Origin: Bryobacterales bacterium | GTDB taxonomy: Bacteria; Acidobacteriota; Terriglobia; Bryobacterales; Bryobacteraceae | Assembly: GCA_003162425.1 (NCBI GenBank) | Contig: PMOK01000167.1 | Span: 24,585-58,859 of the forward strand | Direction of reading: 5' to 3' | DNA length: 34,275 nt | In this document: positions 24,122-32,799 of the stretch, in pieces | How the letters are laid out: each line of letters starts with the position of its first letter | Numbering within the stretch: position 1 is the first letter of the stretch | Position numbers and translations under genes: made by a program | The notes under the pieces: model-generated | What the model was told of the DNA's origin: nothing | The model's database searches: none | What the model saw: only the letters and a program-made list of their open reading frames with translations

Positions 24122-25263
24122 TGAGAAAGATGCTGCGATTATTAACGGTTCTGACCGTTGGGTTTTCCGCGCTAGCGCAATCAGCGCATCCGATTTTGGC
24201 CATCGGGTCCCAGGCGCCGGACTTTTCACTCTCCGGCGTTGACGGCAAGATTCACAAACTCAGCGATTACGCAGCCAGCCCTGTCCTCGCGATCGTATTC
24301 ATGTGCAATCACTGCCCGATCGCCTCCATTTACGAACAGCGAGTCCAAAAGCTTGCGGATGAATACGGGCCGAAAGGCGTAGCCGTGGTGGCCATTCAGC
24401 CCAACGATCCGGAGGCGATTCGCGTGGATGAGCTGGATTCAGCCGACACCAGCGACAGTCTGGACGAAATGAAGATTCGGGTGCAATACAAGCACCTGCG
24501 TTATCCCTACCTCTACGATGGCGAGACGCAGGCCGTCGCTCGCGCGCTTGGTCCGCAAGCCACGCCGCATGTTTTTGTGTTCGACCGGGATCGCAAGCTG
24601 CGCTATCAAGGCCGCTTTGATAATAGCTACCGCGTAGAACTGGTGAAGTCTGAGGATGCACGCAATGCGGTTGACGCGTTGCTCGAGGGAAAACCTGTTC
24701 CAGCAGAGCAAACGGGTGTTTTCGGCTGCTCCACCAAATGGAAAGAAAAGATGGAGGCTCGAATAGCCGATCAAAAGAAGATCGACGCAGAGCCGGTGCG
24801 CCTCGATTTGGCAACGGCCGAGGATCTGCAGAAACTGCGCGCCAACGCAACCGGCAAGATGTTGCTGGTGAGCTTCTGGGCCACCTGGTGCGGCCCGTGC
24901 GTTCATGAATTCCCGGATGTAGAGACCACGTATCGCATGTACCGCGTGCGCGACTTCGACCTAGTCACGGTCTCAACCAACATGCCGGACGAAAAAGCGG
25001 GTGTTCTGAAAATGCTTGAAAAGCAGCACGCGTCCAGCCGCAATTTGCTTTTCGGATCGGACGACACCTACGCTTTGCAGGCGGCTTTCGATCCCAAATG
25101 GAAGGCCGGCGTCCCGTACACGGTGCTGATAGCTCCGGGCGGCAAGATCCTGTATGAGCGGCAAGGCGACATTGATTTCCTCGAGCTGCGGCGAACGATT
25201 CTTCGAAACATGCCGGCGGATTACATAGGCTTTCAGAATTACTGGACACCGTCCGCGCCCTAA
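24118..25263 (+). CDS. Exported protein with two thioredoxin-like domains
   Basis: The protein has 381 residues with a signal peptide (MLRLLTVLTVGFSALAQS). The first domain is a peroxiredoxin/redoxin-type fold (about 29-210; GSQAPDFSLSGVDGKIHKLS) with CNHC in VFMCNHCPIAS. The second (about 240-375) is a TlpA/ResA-like thioredoxin with SFWATWCGPCVHEFPD. CGPC is a good redox motif; CNHC in the first domain is a common variant in this family. The fusion may pass electrons between domains or pair a peroxidase with its reductant. The start is ATG 24118, overlapping the previous stop; an in-frame ATG at 24040 lies inside the upstream gene and is unlikely. It is the third gene of the ThuA cluster. 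Confidence 0.88.
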   Translation: MMRKMLRLLTVLTVGFSALAQSAHPILAIGSQAPDFSLSGVDGKIHKLSDYAASPVLAIVFMCNHCPIASIYEQRVQKLADEYGPKGVAVVAIQPNDPEAIRVDELDSADTSDSLDEMKIRVQYKHLRYPYLYDGETQAVARALGPQATPHVFVFDRDRKLRYQGRFDNSYRVELVKSEDARNAVDALLEGKPVPAEQTGVFGCSTKWKEKMEARIADQKKIDAEPVRLDLATAEDLQKLRANATGKMLLVSFWATWCGPCVHEFPDVETTYRMYRVRDFDLVTVSTNMPDEKAGVLKMLEKQHASSRNLLFGSDDTYALQAAFDPKWKAGVPYTVLIAPGGKILYERQGDIDFLELRRTILRNMPADYIGFQNYWTPSAP

Positions 25264-25265
25264 AT

Positions 25266-25370
25266 GTCCCCTTGCTTACGCGCGGGGCTACATGCCCGCG
25301 CATCGGGACGGTTCATTGGGCCCGGAACGGATCGGTCTGAATTATATAGCCCCGCGCGTGAGCAAGGGGC
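25266..25370. repeat. REPIN-like inverted repeat, copy 3
   Basis: Arms 25266-25290 (GTCCCCTTGCTTACG...) and 25347-25370 are inverted around a longer, 56-nt loop. The copy exactly fills the gap between two convergent stop codons, so it may also serve as a two-way terminator. Confidence 0.8.
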
Positions 25371-25371
25371 G

Positions 25372-27537
25372 CTAATTCCCCACGTTTCCGCGCAGCACCA
25401 CAATCGACGCTTTAGGAAGCTGATACAGCGTGTCCGCGGCACCCGCCGTCACCGTCGATTTTGATGGAGGTCCGTCGGGATCCGCGTGACCACTTTGAGC
25501 CCGCCTGCGGCCGCCCTCCGGTGCGCCAGGATCGGGATGCCATTGATACTCCGCCGCTCCAAAAACTACCCGGGCCACTGGTCCGGCAAAGAACCGACGC
25601 TTACCGCCCGAATCGGCGAATGTCACTTTCACGGAATGGTCGTTGTCGTGATCTTTGTTCACCAACATGACAGACCACTGCCCGTCGGGCCGCTCCAAAG
25701 CATAAGCTGTCACCAGCGTGTTTCCGTCTTTATCCTTCACATCGCTCGCCACTTTGAAGAGTTTGTGGACGGCATCCACCGGCTGGACCCACTCCTTCGA
25801 AATCACCTGCGTCGCGAGATACTGCGGCGGATAGTTTTTGACGTGGCCGCTGTCATCCATGGAAAGGAAGCCGCCTCGTCGCCCTTCACCGATGGTGGTG
25901 ATGTAGTGGAAATAGAAAGTGCCGGCAGCGCCCGCTGTCAGCATGGAGCCGACGTAATCCGCCAGCCACAGTCCGCTCTTGACTGTGCCCGGACTGCCTT
26001 CGTCCAAGTCATTGCCCTCGGTCATGAAAAACGGCACATTCGGAGGCAGCCCGTTATCTTTCCAAGCTTGCACCACATGGTTCACGAAGGCCGGCTCCCA
26101 GTTCAGCGAGTCCCAGTTGACGCACGCTTTGTTGCCCATGCACGGATAATGCTCGAACGAGAAAAACGTGAAATCCTGCAGGTGTCCGCGTTGTTTGAGA
26201 TAATCCACGAACCTCCCCAGGAACGACACCCTTCCATTTCCGTCGGCCCAGGAATCGACATCGCCGGAGGTCCCCTCAAAAGCGGGACCTCCCAAGGGCG
26301 CTTGGGGAACCAGTTGGTGGATGGCCTTCGCGAATTGTATGTACAAAGCGGCGTAATCTTCCGGAAGCACGCGCTGTCCATCCGCTTCCTCGCCCATCTC
26401 GATCCATGAAATCGGATATTTCCGTTTGTAGAGGTACGCGATTTCGTTGGCTGCATCTTCGGGTATCGCGTAGAGAATCGCGATCGGAATCATGGCTGGA
26501 AGTCCGCGCGTGACGCCGCAGTTGAAGAAAAAATCGAATCCGATCTGATCGCCTCTTCCGTAGTCGAGGTCTGAAGCAGCGTGCCACGGATCCACGGATG
26601 AGGGCCAGGTGATGGTCTGCTTGCGGCTGGGCAGGTGTTTGACGATGTCGGTGAACTGGCCGTCGGCCGACACGGTCCCGATATAGAGTTCGTTGATCGC
26701 GTACCCAACGCAGTTGCGCCGGTCCTCAGCGCCATGCGTGTCGCAGGTGTTGGACGATTCAGTCATCCAGATGCGCAGGTATCGCACCGGGGTTTTCCAG
26801 TTCATCAGCTTCAATGCGGGAGCCCCGCCCTTGCCATCTGTGATCGTGCCCATGGGAAAGGTCTGCCAGGCGCCCTTGTTGATGCCGTCGTAAAACGGCT
26901 CTTTCTCGCCGGTCCAGAATTGGATGTAGTAGCGCTTGGCGTAAGGATCGGCCCAAGCAATTTTGATTGCATTCACATCCACCTTTGCGCCGAGATCGAT
27001 CATCACCCATTGCGGATGCAGCGCGTCGTCTTCTCCAGTGAAGGCCTTGGTCAGGTAAGGATTGCTTTTCCAGTAGGATTTTATATCGCCATCGGTCAGG
27101 CGCGACCAGCCGTTGCCGTCGCCTTCCGTGGCGCCGCGGTGCGGAAGCGGATACGCCCAGGAATGTCGAATCGGCTCGCCCAGCTCAGCGCTGCCGGTAA
27201 AATAACCTTCCTGCCTGGCCGCGTTGCTCCAGGTACCGCGCTCGTTCCAATGCCACGCCTCGATCATCAATTCTGTGTTCTGGCGATAGGTGACGGTTTG
27301 CCATCCCGCGCCCAACATTTCCTTGAGCACCGGATCAGTCAGCAGCCGTTCGGTATTCTTCTCGTTCGCCTCTTTGGTGTCCCCACCGCGCAACCTATCG
27401 ATAGCGCCGCCAAGCGCCCGCATTGGACTGAACGAATTCACTGCGTGGGATGGCGCGGCATCCACAACGATATTTTGCGCGCAGGCGAGGCTCAGCAGCA
27501 TCAGGAACGCGCCTATACGAAAGCTGATTAGTGCCAT
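25372..27537 (-). CDS. Exported discoidin-domain, glycoside-hydrolase-like protein
   Basis: The protein has 721 residues with a signal peptide (MALISFRIGAFLMLLSLACA). A discoidin/F5-F8-type carbohydrate-binding region is visible at about 145-290 (SRLTDGDIKSYWKSNPY, PQWVMIDLGAKVDV, VRYLRIWMTESSNTC). A TIM-barrel hydrolase-like region follows (about 330-600) with IEMGEEADGQ (Glu384) and VPFFMTEGND (Glu507), which sit where clan GH-A enzymes have acid/base and nucleophile. A beta-sandwich C-terminus (WSVMLVNKDHDNDHSVKV) ends it. The family and substrate are not certain. ATG 27537 is chosen for the signal peptide; a longer frame to 27735 would overlap the SDR gene and a palindrome. The many aromatic residues suit polysaccharide binding. 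Confidence 0.78.
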   Translation of the reverse strand: MALISFRIGAFLMLLSLACAQNIVVDAAPSHAVNSFSPMRALGGAIDRLRGGDTKEANEKNTERLLTDPVLKEMLGAGWQTVTYRQNTELMIEAWHWNERGTWSNAARQEGYFTGSAELGEPIRHSWAYPLPHRGATEGDGNGWSRLTDGDIKSYWKSNPYLTKAFTGEDDALHPQWVMIDLGAKVDVNAIKIAWADPYAKRYYIQFWTGEKEPFYDGINKGAWQTFPMGTITDGKGGAPALKLMNWKTPVRYLRIWMTESSNTCDTHGAEDRRNCVGYAINELYIGTVSADGQFTDIVKHLPSRKQTITWPSSVDPWHAASDLDYGRGDQIGFDFFFNCGVTRGLPAMIPIAILYAIPEDAANEIAYLYKRKYPISWIEMGEEADGQRVLPEDYAALYIQFAKAIHQLVPQAPLGGPAFEGTSGDVDSWADGNGRVSFLGRFVDYLKQRGHLQDFTFFSFEHYPCMGNKACVNWDSLNWEPAFVNHVVQAWKDNGLPPNVPFFMTEGNDLDEGSPGTVKSGLWLADYVGSMLTAGAAGTFYFHYITTIGEGRRGGFLSMDDSGHVKNYPPQYLATQVISKEWVQPVDAVHKLFKVASDVKDKDGNTLVTAYALERPDGQWSVMLVNKDHDNDHSVKVTFADSGGKRRFFAGPVARVVFGAAEYQWHPDPGAPEGGRRRAQSGHADPDGPPSKSTVTAGAADTLYQLPKASIVVLRGNVGN

Positions 27538-27623
27538 AGTGGCAGTGTATCGGCTGGTGGAGAAGCGTACAAGATTGAGTCGGAATCGTAATCTGCCCGT
27601 AATGTCGCCGTTACTCTGAGAAA

Positions 27624-27642
27624 GGCAAGTCGGAGACTTGCC
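27624..27642. repeat. Short palindrome GGCAAGTC-GGA-GACTTGCC
   Basis: A perfect 8-bp stem with a 3-nt loop, placed just after the SDR stop and before the hydrolase gene on the minus strand. The same word, with AGA as loop, is at 1239-1259. It may reduce read-through from the SDR gene. Confidence 0.65.
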
Positions 27643-27646
27643 CCAC

Positions 27647-28438
27647 TTAGCGCAAGCGCCATGTTCCATCAACAAACTCGGCCCGATCCTCGTTCCAGCT
27701 GCCGAACTTGGCGGCCATCTGTCCTCCATCCACAATCATCGTGGCACCGGTGATATAGGACGCCAGATCCGACGCCAAAAATAGCGCGGCCTTCGCCACT
27801 TCCTCGGGTTCGCCGCCTCGTCCCAGCGCGATGTGCCGAAAATAATCCTGAATAACTGCCGGGTTGTCGAAAGAAGGTTGTGTGAGACGAGTGCGGATTA
27901 GTCCGGGACAAACAGCGTTCACGCGAATGCCATACGGGCCAAGTTCATTCGCAGCGGTGTGAAGCAATCCCAGCAACCCAGCCTTGCTGGCATTGTAGGC
28001 TGTGAGACGCTGTTCGCCATCGAAGCTGTTGGTGGATGCGGTTAGTACAATCGATCCGCGGCGAAGCGTCTTCATCAACCGGGCCGCAAATTGCACGGCA
28101 TGAAAAGTTCCGGTGAGATTCAAAGCTATCGTGCGGTCCCAGTCACTTGGGTCAACCGACAAGAACTCGCTTTCAATAACCATTCCGGCGTTTGCCATCA
28201 CGACATCCGGCGCTGAAGGCAGGGAATCGAAGGCTCGCTCGATCTGAGCCCGGTCCGAGCAATCCGCGACAATGCCGTGAGCGCCGAACGCTGCGGCGAC
28301 TTCCGCTGGACGTTCTCGCTCGAGATCCAGGATGTACGTGCTCGCCCCGCTAGCCGCCAGCCCTTTCGCGATGGCCAGTCCGATCCCGTTTGCGCCGCCG
28401 GTGACGACCGCGAGTTTACCCGTAAAATCGATTTGCAT
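27647..28438 (-). CDS. Short-chain dehydrogenase/reductase (SDR)
   Basis: This is a 263-residue classical SDR with a Rossmann fold: TGGANGIG at 13-20 for cofactor binding, NAG at 83-85, and the catalytic set Ser135 (VLTASTNSF), Tyr148 and Lys152 (AYNASKAG). PGLIRTRLTQP and ITGATMIVDGGQMA are standard C-terminal motifs. ILDLERERP after the second strand carries Asp at the residue that often selects NAD over NADP. The substrate is unknown. ATG 28438 lies 3 nt after the P1 peptidase stop, so the two genes are cotranscribed; the hydrolase gene follows after 109 nt and a palindrome. Confidence 0.93.
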   Translation of the reverse strand: MQIDFTGKLAVVTGGANGIGLAIAKGLAASGASTYILDLERERPAEVAAAFGAHGIVADCSDRAQIERAFDSLPSAPDVVMANAGMVIESEFLSVDPSDWDRTIALNLTGTFHAVQFAARLMKTLRRGSIVLTASTNSFDGEQRLTAYNASKAGLLGLLHTAANELGPYGIRVNAVCPGLIRTRLTQPSFDNPAVIQDYFRHIALGRGGEPEEVAKAALFLASDLASYITGATMIVDGGQMAAKFGSWNEDRAEFVDGTWRLR

Positions 28439-28441
28439 TTT

Positions 28442-29518
28442 TTAGTTTTTCAGCACCGCATGCCTGCGAAGAATCTCCAGCGTCTTCTCGATCGGCAGCG
28501 CTTCCACGGTGTGACCGCGACCCATTACAGTTGTGGCGCGAAACAACGAATTGTAGACCGCCTCTTCGGTGGCTTCGATCACTGCCAGGAACAGCGGCGA
28601 CATGGCATCATTGCTCAGCACGTTCACCGGCCGAGAAGTTGAAAATGCGATGACATAATCACCGCTGCCGTTATTGCCGGACGCTCCAGTGCGGCCGAGC
28701 CCCAGCATGCTGCGCGCGGCCAGACGTTTCAAGTTGCGCGCATCCACCGGTGCATCGGTCGCGAGCACCACGATAACCGATCCTTTTGCTGGCTCCGCCA
28801 GCTCGCGCGCGGAATGTCCACTCGATTCCAGTCCCACGGGCGCGCCGGCGATTGTCAAAAATCCACCGAAGTTCGTTTGCACCAGCGCGCCAATCGTGTA
28901 CCCGCTGTTCAACTTTCGGGAAGCAGTTCCGATCCCGCCTTTGAATCCAAGCGCCACTGTCCCCGTGCCCGCTCCCACCGACCCTTCCTCGACGGCGCCC
29001 GGCCTCGCATTGCGAATTGCCGCGAACACCTCCTCGCGGCCGACGTGCCTTCCACGAATATCGTTCAGCCAACCGTCGTTGGTTTCCCCCACCAAGGGGT
29101 TGATGGACTGCACGGTTTCGTTGCCCGGCAGTGCCAGCATGTAATCCACCAACGCGTCTGCCACGCGCCAGACGTTGAGCGTTGACGTCAACAGAATCGG
29201 TGTCTCAATTTCGCCCAGTTCCTCCACTTGCGTCGAGCCCACCAGCTTGCCGAATGCGTTCCCGATGGACACCGCGCCTGAAACCTTCTCGTGAAAAAGA
29301 TTGCGCTGATGCGGCAGAATGGCCGTGACGCCGGTGCGAACATCATCGCCTTGAATCAGCGTCGCGTGGCCAACGGCAACTCCAGCCACGTCGGTGATCG
29401 CATTTAACGGACCCGGCGGCAAGACTCCCACCGTGATTCCCACGTCGCGCGCCCGTGGCCGGGCAGTCTGCGCGCCGGCCATGTCGCATACCAGCAGTAC
29501 GATCAGCAAAATCCGCAT
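28442..29518 (-). CDS. P1-family (DmpA-type) aminopeptidase, exported
   Basis: A 358-residue member of the S58/P1 family of self-cleaving N-terminal nucleophile hydrolases (DmpA, L-aminopeptidase/D-esterase). The expected autocleavage site is Gly284-Ser285 in GNNGSGDYVIAFST; Ser285 would be the nucleophile. Other family marks are GPLNAITDVAGVAVGH, GAVSIGNAFGK, VGETNDGWLNDI and GSVGAGTGTVALGFKGGIG. A signal peptide (MRILLIVLLVCDMAGAQ) suggests action outside the cytoplasm. The enzyme releases N-terminal L-residues from amides and peptides and may also hydrolyse D-amino acid esters. It sits between the DinB-like gene (16 nt) and the SDR gene (3 nt). Confidence 0.93.
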   Translation of the reverse strand: MRILLIVLLVCDMAGAQTARPRARDVGITVGVLPPGPLNAITDVAGVAVGHATLIQGDDVRTGVTAILPHQRNLFHEKVSGAVSIGNAFGKLVGSTQVEELGEIETPILLTSTLNVWRVADALVDYMLALPGNETVQSINPLVGETNDGWLNDIRGRHVGREEVFAAIRNARPGAVEEGSVGAGTGTVALGFKGGIGTASRKLNSGYTIGALVQTNFGGFLTIAGAPVGLESSGHSARELAEPAKGSVIVVLATDAPVDARNLKRLAARSMLGLGRTGASGNNGSGDYVIAFSTSRPVNVLSNDAMSPLFLAVIEATEEAVYNSLFRATTVMGRGHTVEALPIEKTLEILRRHAVLKN

Positions 29519-29534
29519 AAACGGCGCCCAGTTA

Positions 29535-30062
29535 CTAGAATACGTACGCGGGCGGCTTGATGCCTTTCATGCGCAGGTACACCTCCAACTGTCCGCGATG
29601 ATGCGCCGTGTGCGTGAAGTATGCCCACAGCCACTCGAAGCCCGTCATCTTGCGGTTCTCGGGGCCGACAATCGCATCCAGTTTCTCGGGTGTCATTCCT
29701 GCCACGGCTTGGTTGCAAAAATCGAATGAATCCGTCAGAAACTGCACGGTCGTGTCCTTGTCGATTTCGGCCTTCCCGCGCGCGGCCTGTATTACCTTTT
29801 CTGGAATCTCCGGGCGCTTGGTTCCGCTGGCATTGGAGCACGCGCTGAGATTAGCGCCGCCCACCTGACTCAGCACCTGGCCGAAGCTCAATTCCTCAGG
29901 AACCGGCTTGAACCCGTAATCCTCGGCTGGCATCAGCTTGGCCACAGCGATGGTGAAATCGCTGGAAACCTTCCAATGTTTCGCGAGCGCGTCTTTGATT
30001 GTAGTTTGCGCAAGCGCTGGAACAGCCAGCGCGAGAAACGTCAGGAACTTATTCTTTGTCAT
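29535..30062 (-). CDS. DinB-family protein with signal peptide
   Basis: A 175-residue four-helix-bundle protein of the DinB/YfiT metal-binding superfamily: LAKHWKVSSDFTIAVAKLMP at the first helix, LSFGQVLSQVGGAN in the second, and FTHTAHHRGQLEVYLRMKG in the last, where HxxHHRGQ gives the typical metal-site histidines. These proteins are often thiol-dependent transferases or of unknown function. The start ATG 30062 has GAGGT upstream and begins a signal peptide (MTKNKFLTFLALAVPALAQ), so it acts outside the cytoplasm, as is common for this family in Acidobacteria. A frame extending to 30146 has no such support. It heads a minus-strand operon with the P1 peptidase. Confidence 0.88.
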   Translation of the reverse strand: MTKNKFLTFLALAVPALAQTTIKDALAKHWKVSSDFTIAVAKLMPAEDYGFKPVPEELSFGQVLSQVGGANLSACSNASGTKRPEIPEKVIQAARGKAEIDKDTTVQFLTDSFDFCNQAVAGMTPEKLDAIVGPENRKMTGFEWLWAYFTHTAHHRGQLEVYLRMKGIKPPAYVF

Positions 30063-30064
30063 GG

Positions 30065-30092
30065 TTGACCTCATCCTCTTTCCGTGGATAAA
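30065..30092 (+). promoter_or_regulatory. Candidate promoter of cysS
   Basis: TTGACC (30065-30070) and GATAAA (30087-30092) are spaced by 16 nt. The first matches five of six -35 bases and the second four of six -10 bases. It would give a leader of about 65 nt before ATG 30164. It lies in the 101-nt gap between divergent genes. Confidence 0.3.
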
Positions 30093-30163
30093 GCTAGCAT
30101 ATCCGCCGCTGGACCTCGACTGACTGAACCCGCGCTGCGTTACCATGAAGATTAAACCCTTCG

Positions 30164-31567
30164 ATGGCCCTCCGTTTCTACAACACCTTAACGCAACAAG
30201 TGGAGCCGTTCGCGCCCCTTCACGACAATACAGTCCGCATGTATACTTGCGGCCCGACAGTTTATAACTTCGTGCACATCGGAAACTTTCGCACGTTTAC
30301 TTTCCAGGACATCCTGCGCCGCTGGCTGAGGGCTCGCGGCTATAAGCTCGACCACGTCATGAACATCACCGACGTGGAAGACAAGATCATTCGCAACGCC
30401 GCCGCCGAACACAAATCGTTGCCTGAATACACCGAGAAGTACACGCAAGCTTTTCTCGAAGATAGCGCGGCGCTGCGGTTGGAGAGGCCGGAGCGGATGG
30501 TGAAGGCCACGGATCACATCAAGGAGATGGTCCACGCCATTGAAGAACTCGATCAACGCGGTTATACCTATCGCAGCGACGGCTCGGTTTATTACCGGAT
30601 TTCGAAATTTCCCGAGTACGGCAAGCTCTCGCACAACGATTTCAGCGGCATCCGCGCCGGCGCCCGCGTCGACAGTGACGAGTACGACAAAGCTGACGCC
30701 CGCGATTTTGTATTGTGGAAGGCCCCCAAGAACGACGAGCCATTCTGGGATAGCGAGATCGGTCCCGGCCGTCCCGGCTGGCACATCGAGTGCTCGGTGA
30801 TGGCGATGAAATATCTCGGCGAAACACTGGATATACATGCCGGCGGCGTCGACCTGATCTTTCCGCATCACGAAAACGAAATCGCGCAATCGGAAGCTAT
30901 CACCAAAAAGCCTTTCTCGCGCTTCTGGCTACACTCGGAGTTTCTGAACGTCGAAGCGCAGAAAATGTCGAAGTCCGCGGGTAATTTCTACACCTTGCGC
31001 GACCTGCTCGGCATGGGCTACACGCCGGAGTCGGTTCGATATCTGCTGGCCTCTGTTCCTTACCGCAAAAAGCTGAACTTCACATTCGAGGGATTGAAAG
31101 CTGCCGCCACCACCATCGAGCGGCTTAGAAATTTCAAGCTGCGTCTGGAAACCGACAAGTATCCGGACGGCGACAACGAACAAATTGCGGAACGTACCCG
31201 CGCTGCCAAGCGACGTTTCGAAGAGAGTCTGGACGACGATCTGAACACGGCCGAAGCCCTGGCCGCGCTGTTCGAATTCGTTCGCGATCTTAACACCGCG
31301 ATGGATTCAGCCGAGTTTCCGGCCGGCAACGTGACTGCGGCGCTCGAGTTCCTGGATGAGTTCGATTCCATCTTCGACGTGCTCCGCCCATCCCGCAAAG
31401 AAACCGGTATCTCGGATTCGGAAGTGGAAGGCTTGATCGCCGAACGCGCCGCAGCCAAGCAGAATCGCGATTTCGCGCGCTCCGATCAGATCCGGGCTCA
31501 ACTGCTGGAGGCCGGCATAATTCTCGAAGACACCAAGGAAGGAACCCGCTGGAAGAGAAAAACATGA
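30164..31567 (+). CDS. cysS: Cysteinyl-tRNA synthetase
   Basis: This 467-residue class I synthetase charges tRNA-Cys. The HIGH motif is HIGN at 38-41 (FVHIGNFRT) and KMSKS is at 267-271. The zinc ligands that discriminate cysteine are Cys29 (TCGPTVYN), Cys210 (GWHIECSVMAM), His235 and Glu239 (IFPHHENEIAQS), each one position beyond those of E. coli. The C-terminal DALR-type domain includes FEESLDDDLNTAEALAALF and ends [12 protein letters not shown]. The length is normal. Its stop overlaps the next start (ATGA), so it is coupled to a transsulfuration-type enzyme. It is divergent from the DinB-like gene. Confidence 0.97.
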   Translation: MALRFYNTLTQQVEPFAPLHDNTVRMYTCGPTVYNFVHIGNFRTFTFQDILRRWLRARGYKLDHVMNITDVEDKIIRNAAAEHKSLPEYTEKYTQAFLEDSAALRLERPERMVKATDHIKEMVHAIEELDQRGYTYRSDGSVYYRISKFPEYGKLSHNDFSGIRAGARVDSDEYDKADARDFVLWKAPKNDEPFWDSEIGPGRPGWHIECSVMAMKYLGETLDIHAGGVDLIFPHHENEIAQSEAITKKPFSRFWLHSEFLNVEAQKMSKSAGNFYTLRDLLGMGYTPESVRYLLASVPYRKKLNFTFEGLKAAATTIERLRNFKLRLETDKYPDGDNEQIAERTRAAKRRFEESLDDDLNTAEALAALFEFVRDLNTAMDSAEFPAGNVTAALEFLDEFDSIFDVLRPSRKETGISDSEVEGLIAERAAAKQNRDFARSDQIRAQLLEAGIILEDTKEGTRWKRKT

Positions 31568-32754
31568 AGATCGAAACCAAAGCCATCCACGCAGGCGACC
31601 GTAAGGCCGATCCCGCCAGGCCCGGCGCTTTCATCCCAGTCACCACGCCGATTTACACCGCCGCTAGCTACATCTACGAGAGCACCGCGCAACTCGACCG
31701 CGTGCTCGGCCGCGAAGAGGATGGCTACTGCTATTCCCGCTACGACAACCCGACCAATGCGGCGCTTGAAGAGCTGATGGCCTCGCTCGAAAACGGCTAC
31801 GGCGCGTTGGCCTGCTCGTCCGGAATGACCGCCGTACACATTGCCTTGCTGGCCGCGCTCACCGACCGGCGCAAGTCAATTCTAGCGGCCACCGCGCTCT
31901 ACGGAGCCACCACCAGTCTGTTGTGCAAGGTGCTTGAGCCGCTCGGAATCCAGATAAATTTCGTGGACATTTGCGATCTCGATAAGGTCCGGGGCAAGAT
32001 CAACGACAATCAACCTGGCTGTGTGTTCATGGAAACCATATCGAACCCGCTGCTTCGCGTGGGCGATATCGATCGCATAGCCGAGTTGGCGCGCGCCGCC
32101 GGAGCCGCGCTCGTGGTGGATAACACTTTCGCAACTCCGCTTCTGGTTCGCCCTCTGGAACACGGCGCGCACATGTCCGTTCACAGCGTCACCAAATTCC
32201 TGGCCGGCCACGGCGACGTGCTGGGCGGCGTCATTGTTTCAGACCAGGAGCACCACACCATCACGCGCAACCTCTGCCGCACCATCGGACCGGTGCTGGG
32301 TCCGTTCGAGAGTTATCTCACCATGCGCGGCATCAAGACCTTCGCGCTACGCATGGAGCGTCACTGTTCCAACGCCTGTCGCGTCGCATCCTGGCTAACT
32401 TCCCACCCGCGCGTCTCGAAAGTGCACTACCTGGCCGATCCGGCGCATCCGGATGCAGCCGTCATTCGGCGCCTGCTGCCGGAGGGCCTCTACGGCGCTA
32501 TCGTCACGTTCGAGCTGAAGGACGCGGGCAAGCAAGAAATGTTCCGCTTCATGGACCGGCTGAAGCTGGTGGTGCGTGCCACTTCGCTCGGCGATGTCCA
32601 CAGCCTGGTGCTTTACCCGGTGATCGCTTCCCATCGCGACGTCGCGCCCAAGCAGCGCGAGCGCATGGGCATTCACGATGGCCTGGTCCGCCTCTGCGTC
32701 GGCATCGAAGCCGTGGATGACATCATCGCTGATTTAGAGCAAGCCCTGGAGTAA
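31564..32754 (+). CDS. Transsulfuration-family PLP enzyme (Cys/Met metabolism)
   Basis: This 396-residue fold-type I PLP enzyme of the Cys/Met metabolism family could be a cystathionine synthase or lyase, or an acylhomoserine sulfhydrylase. The PLP lysine is Lys211 in [53 protein letters not shown] and [11 protein letters not shown] form the rest of the cofactor pocket. The C-terminal [15 protein letters not shown] and [15 protein letters not shown] are standard. The exact reaction cannot be fixed from motifs alone. The ATG overlaps the cysS stop, so synthesis of Cys-tRNA ligase and a sulfur amino acid enzyme are coupled. A hairpin lies 24 nt downstream. Confidence 0.92.
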   Translation: MKIETKAIHAGDRKADPARPGAFIPVTTPIYTAASYIYESTAQLDRVLGREEDGYCYSRYDNPTNAALEELMASLENGYGALACSSGMTAVHIALLAALTDRRKSILAATALYGATTSLLCKVLEPLGIQINFVDICDLDKVRGKINDNQPGCVFMETISNPLLRVGDIDRIAELARAAGAALVVDNTFATPLLVRPLEHGAHMSVHSVTKFLAGHGDVLGGVIVSDQEHHTITRNLCRTIGPVLGPFESYLTMRGIKTFALRMERHCSNACRVASWLTSHPRVSKVHYLADPAHPDAAVIRRLLPEGLYGAIVTFELKDAGKQEMFRFMDRLKLVVRATSLGDVHSLVLYPVIASHRDVAPKQRERMGIHDGLVRLCVGIEAVDDIIADLEQALE

Positions 32755-32777
32755 CCTGAAACCAACCCACCCCGTGG

Positions 32778-32796
32778 GGCAGCGCCATGCGCTGCC
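32778..32796 (+). terminator. Hairpin after the cysS operon
   Basis: GGCAGCG-CCATG-CGCTGCC is a perfect 7-bp stem with a 5-nt loop just after the PLP-enzyme stop and before the end of the convergent AhpD remnant. There is no T-tract. Either strand could use it. Confidence 0.45.
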
Positions 32797-32799
32797 ACG

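Noticed and set aside
26635..27531. A 298-codon open frame on the plus strand.
   Set aside because: It is antisense to the hydrolase-like gene, whose signal peptide and domains are convincing.
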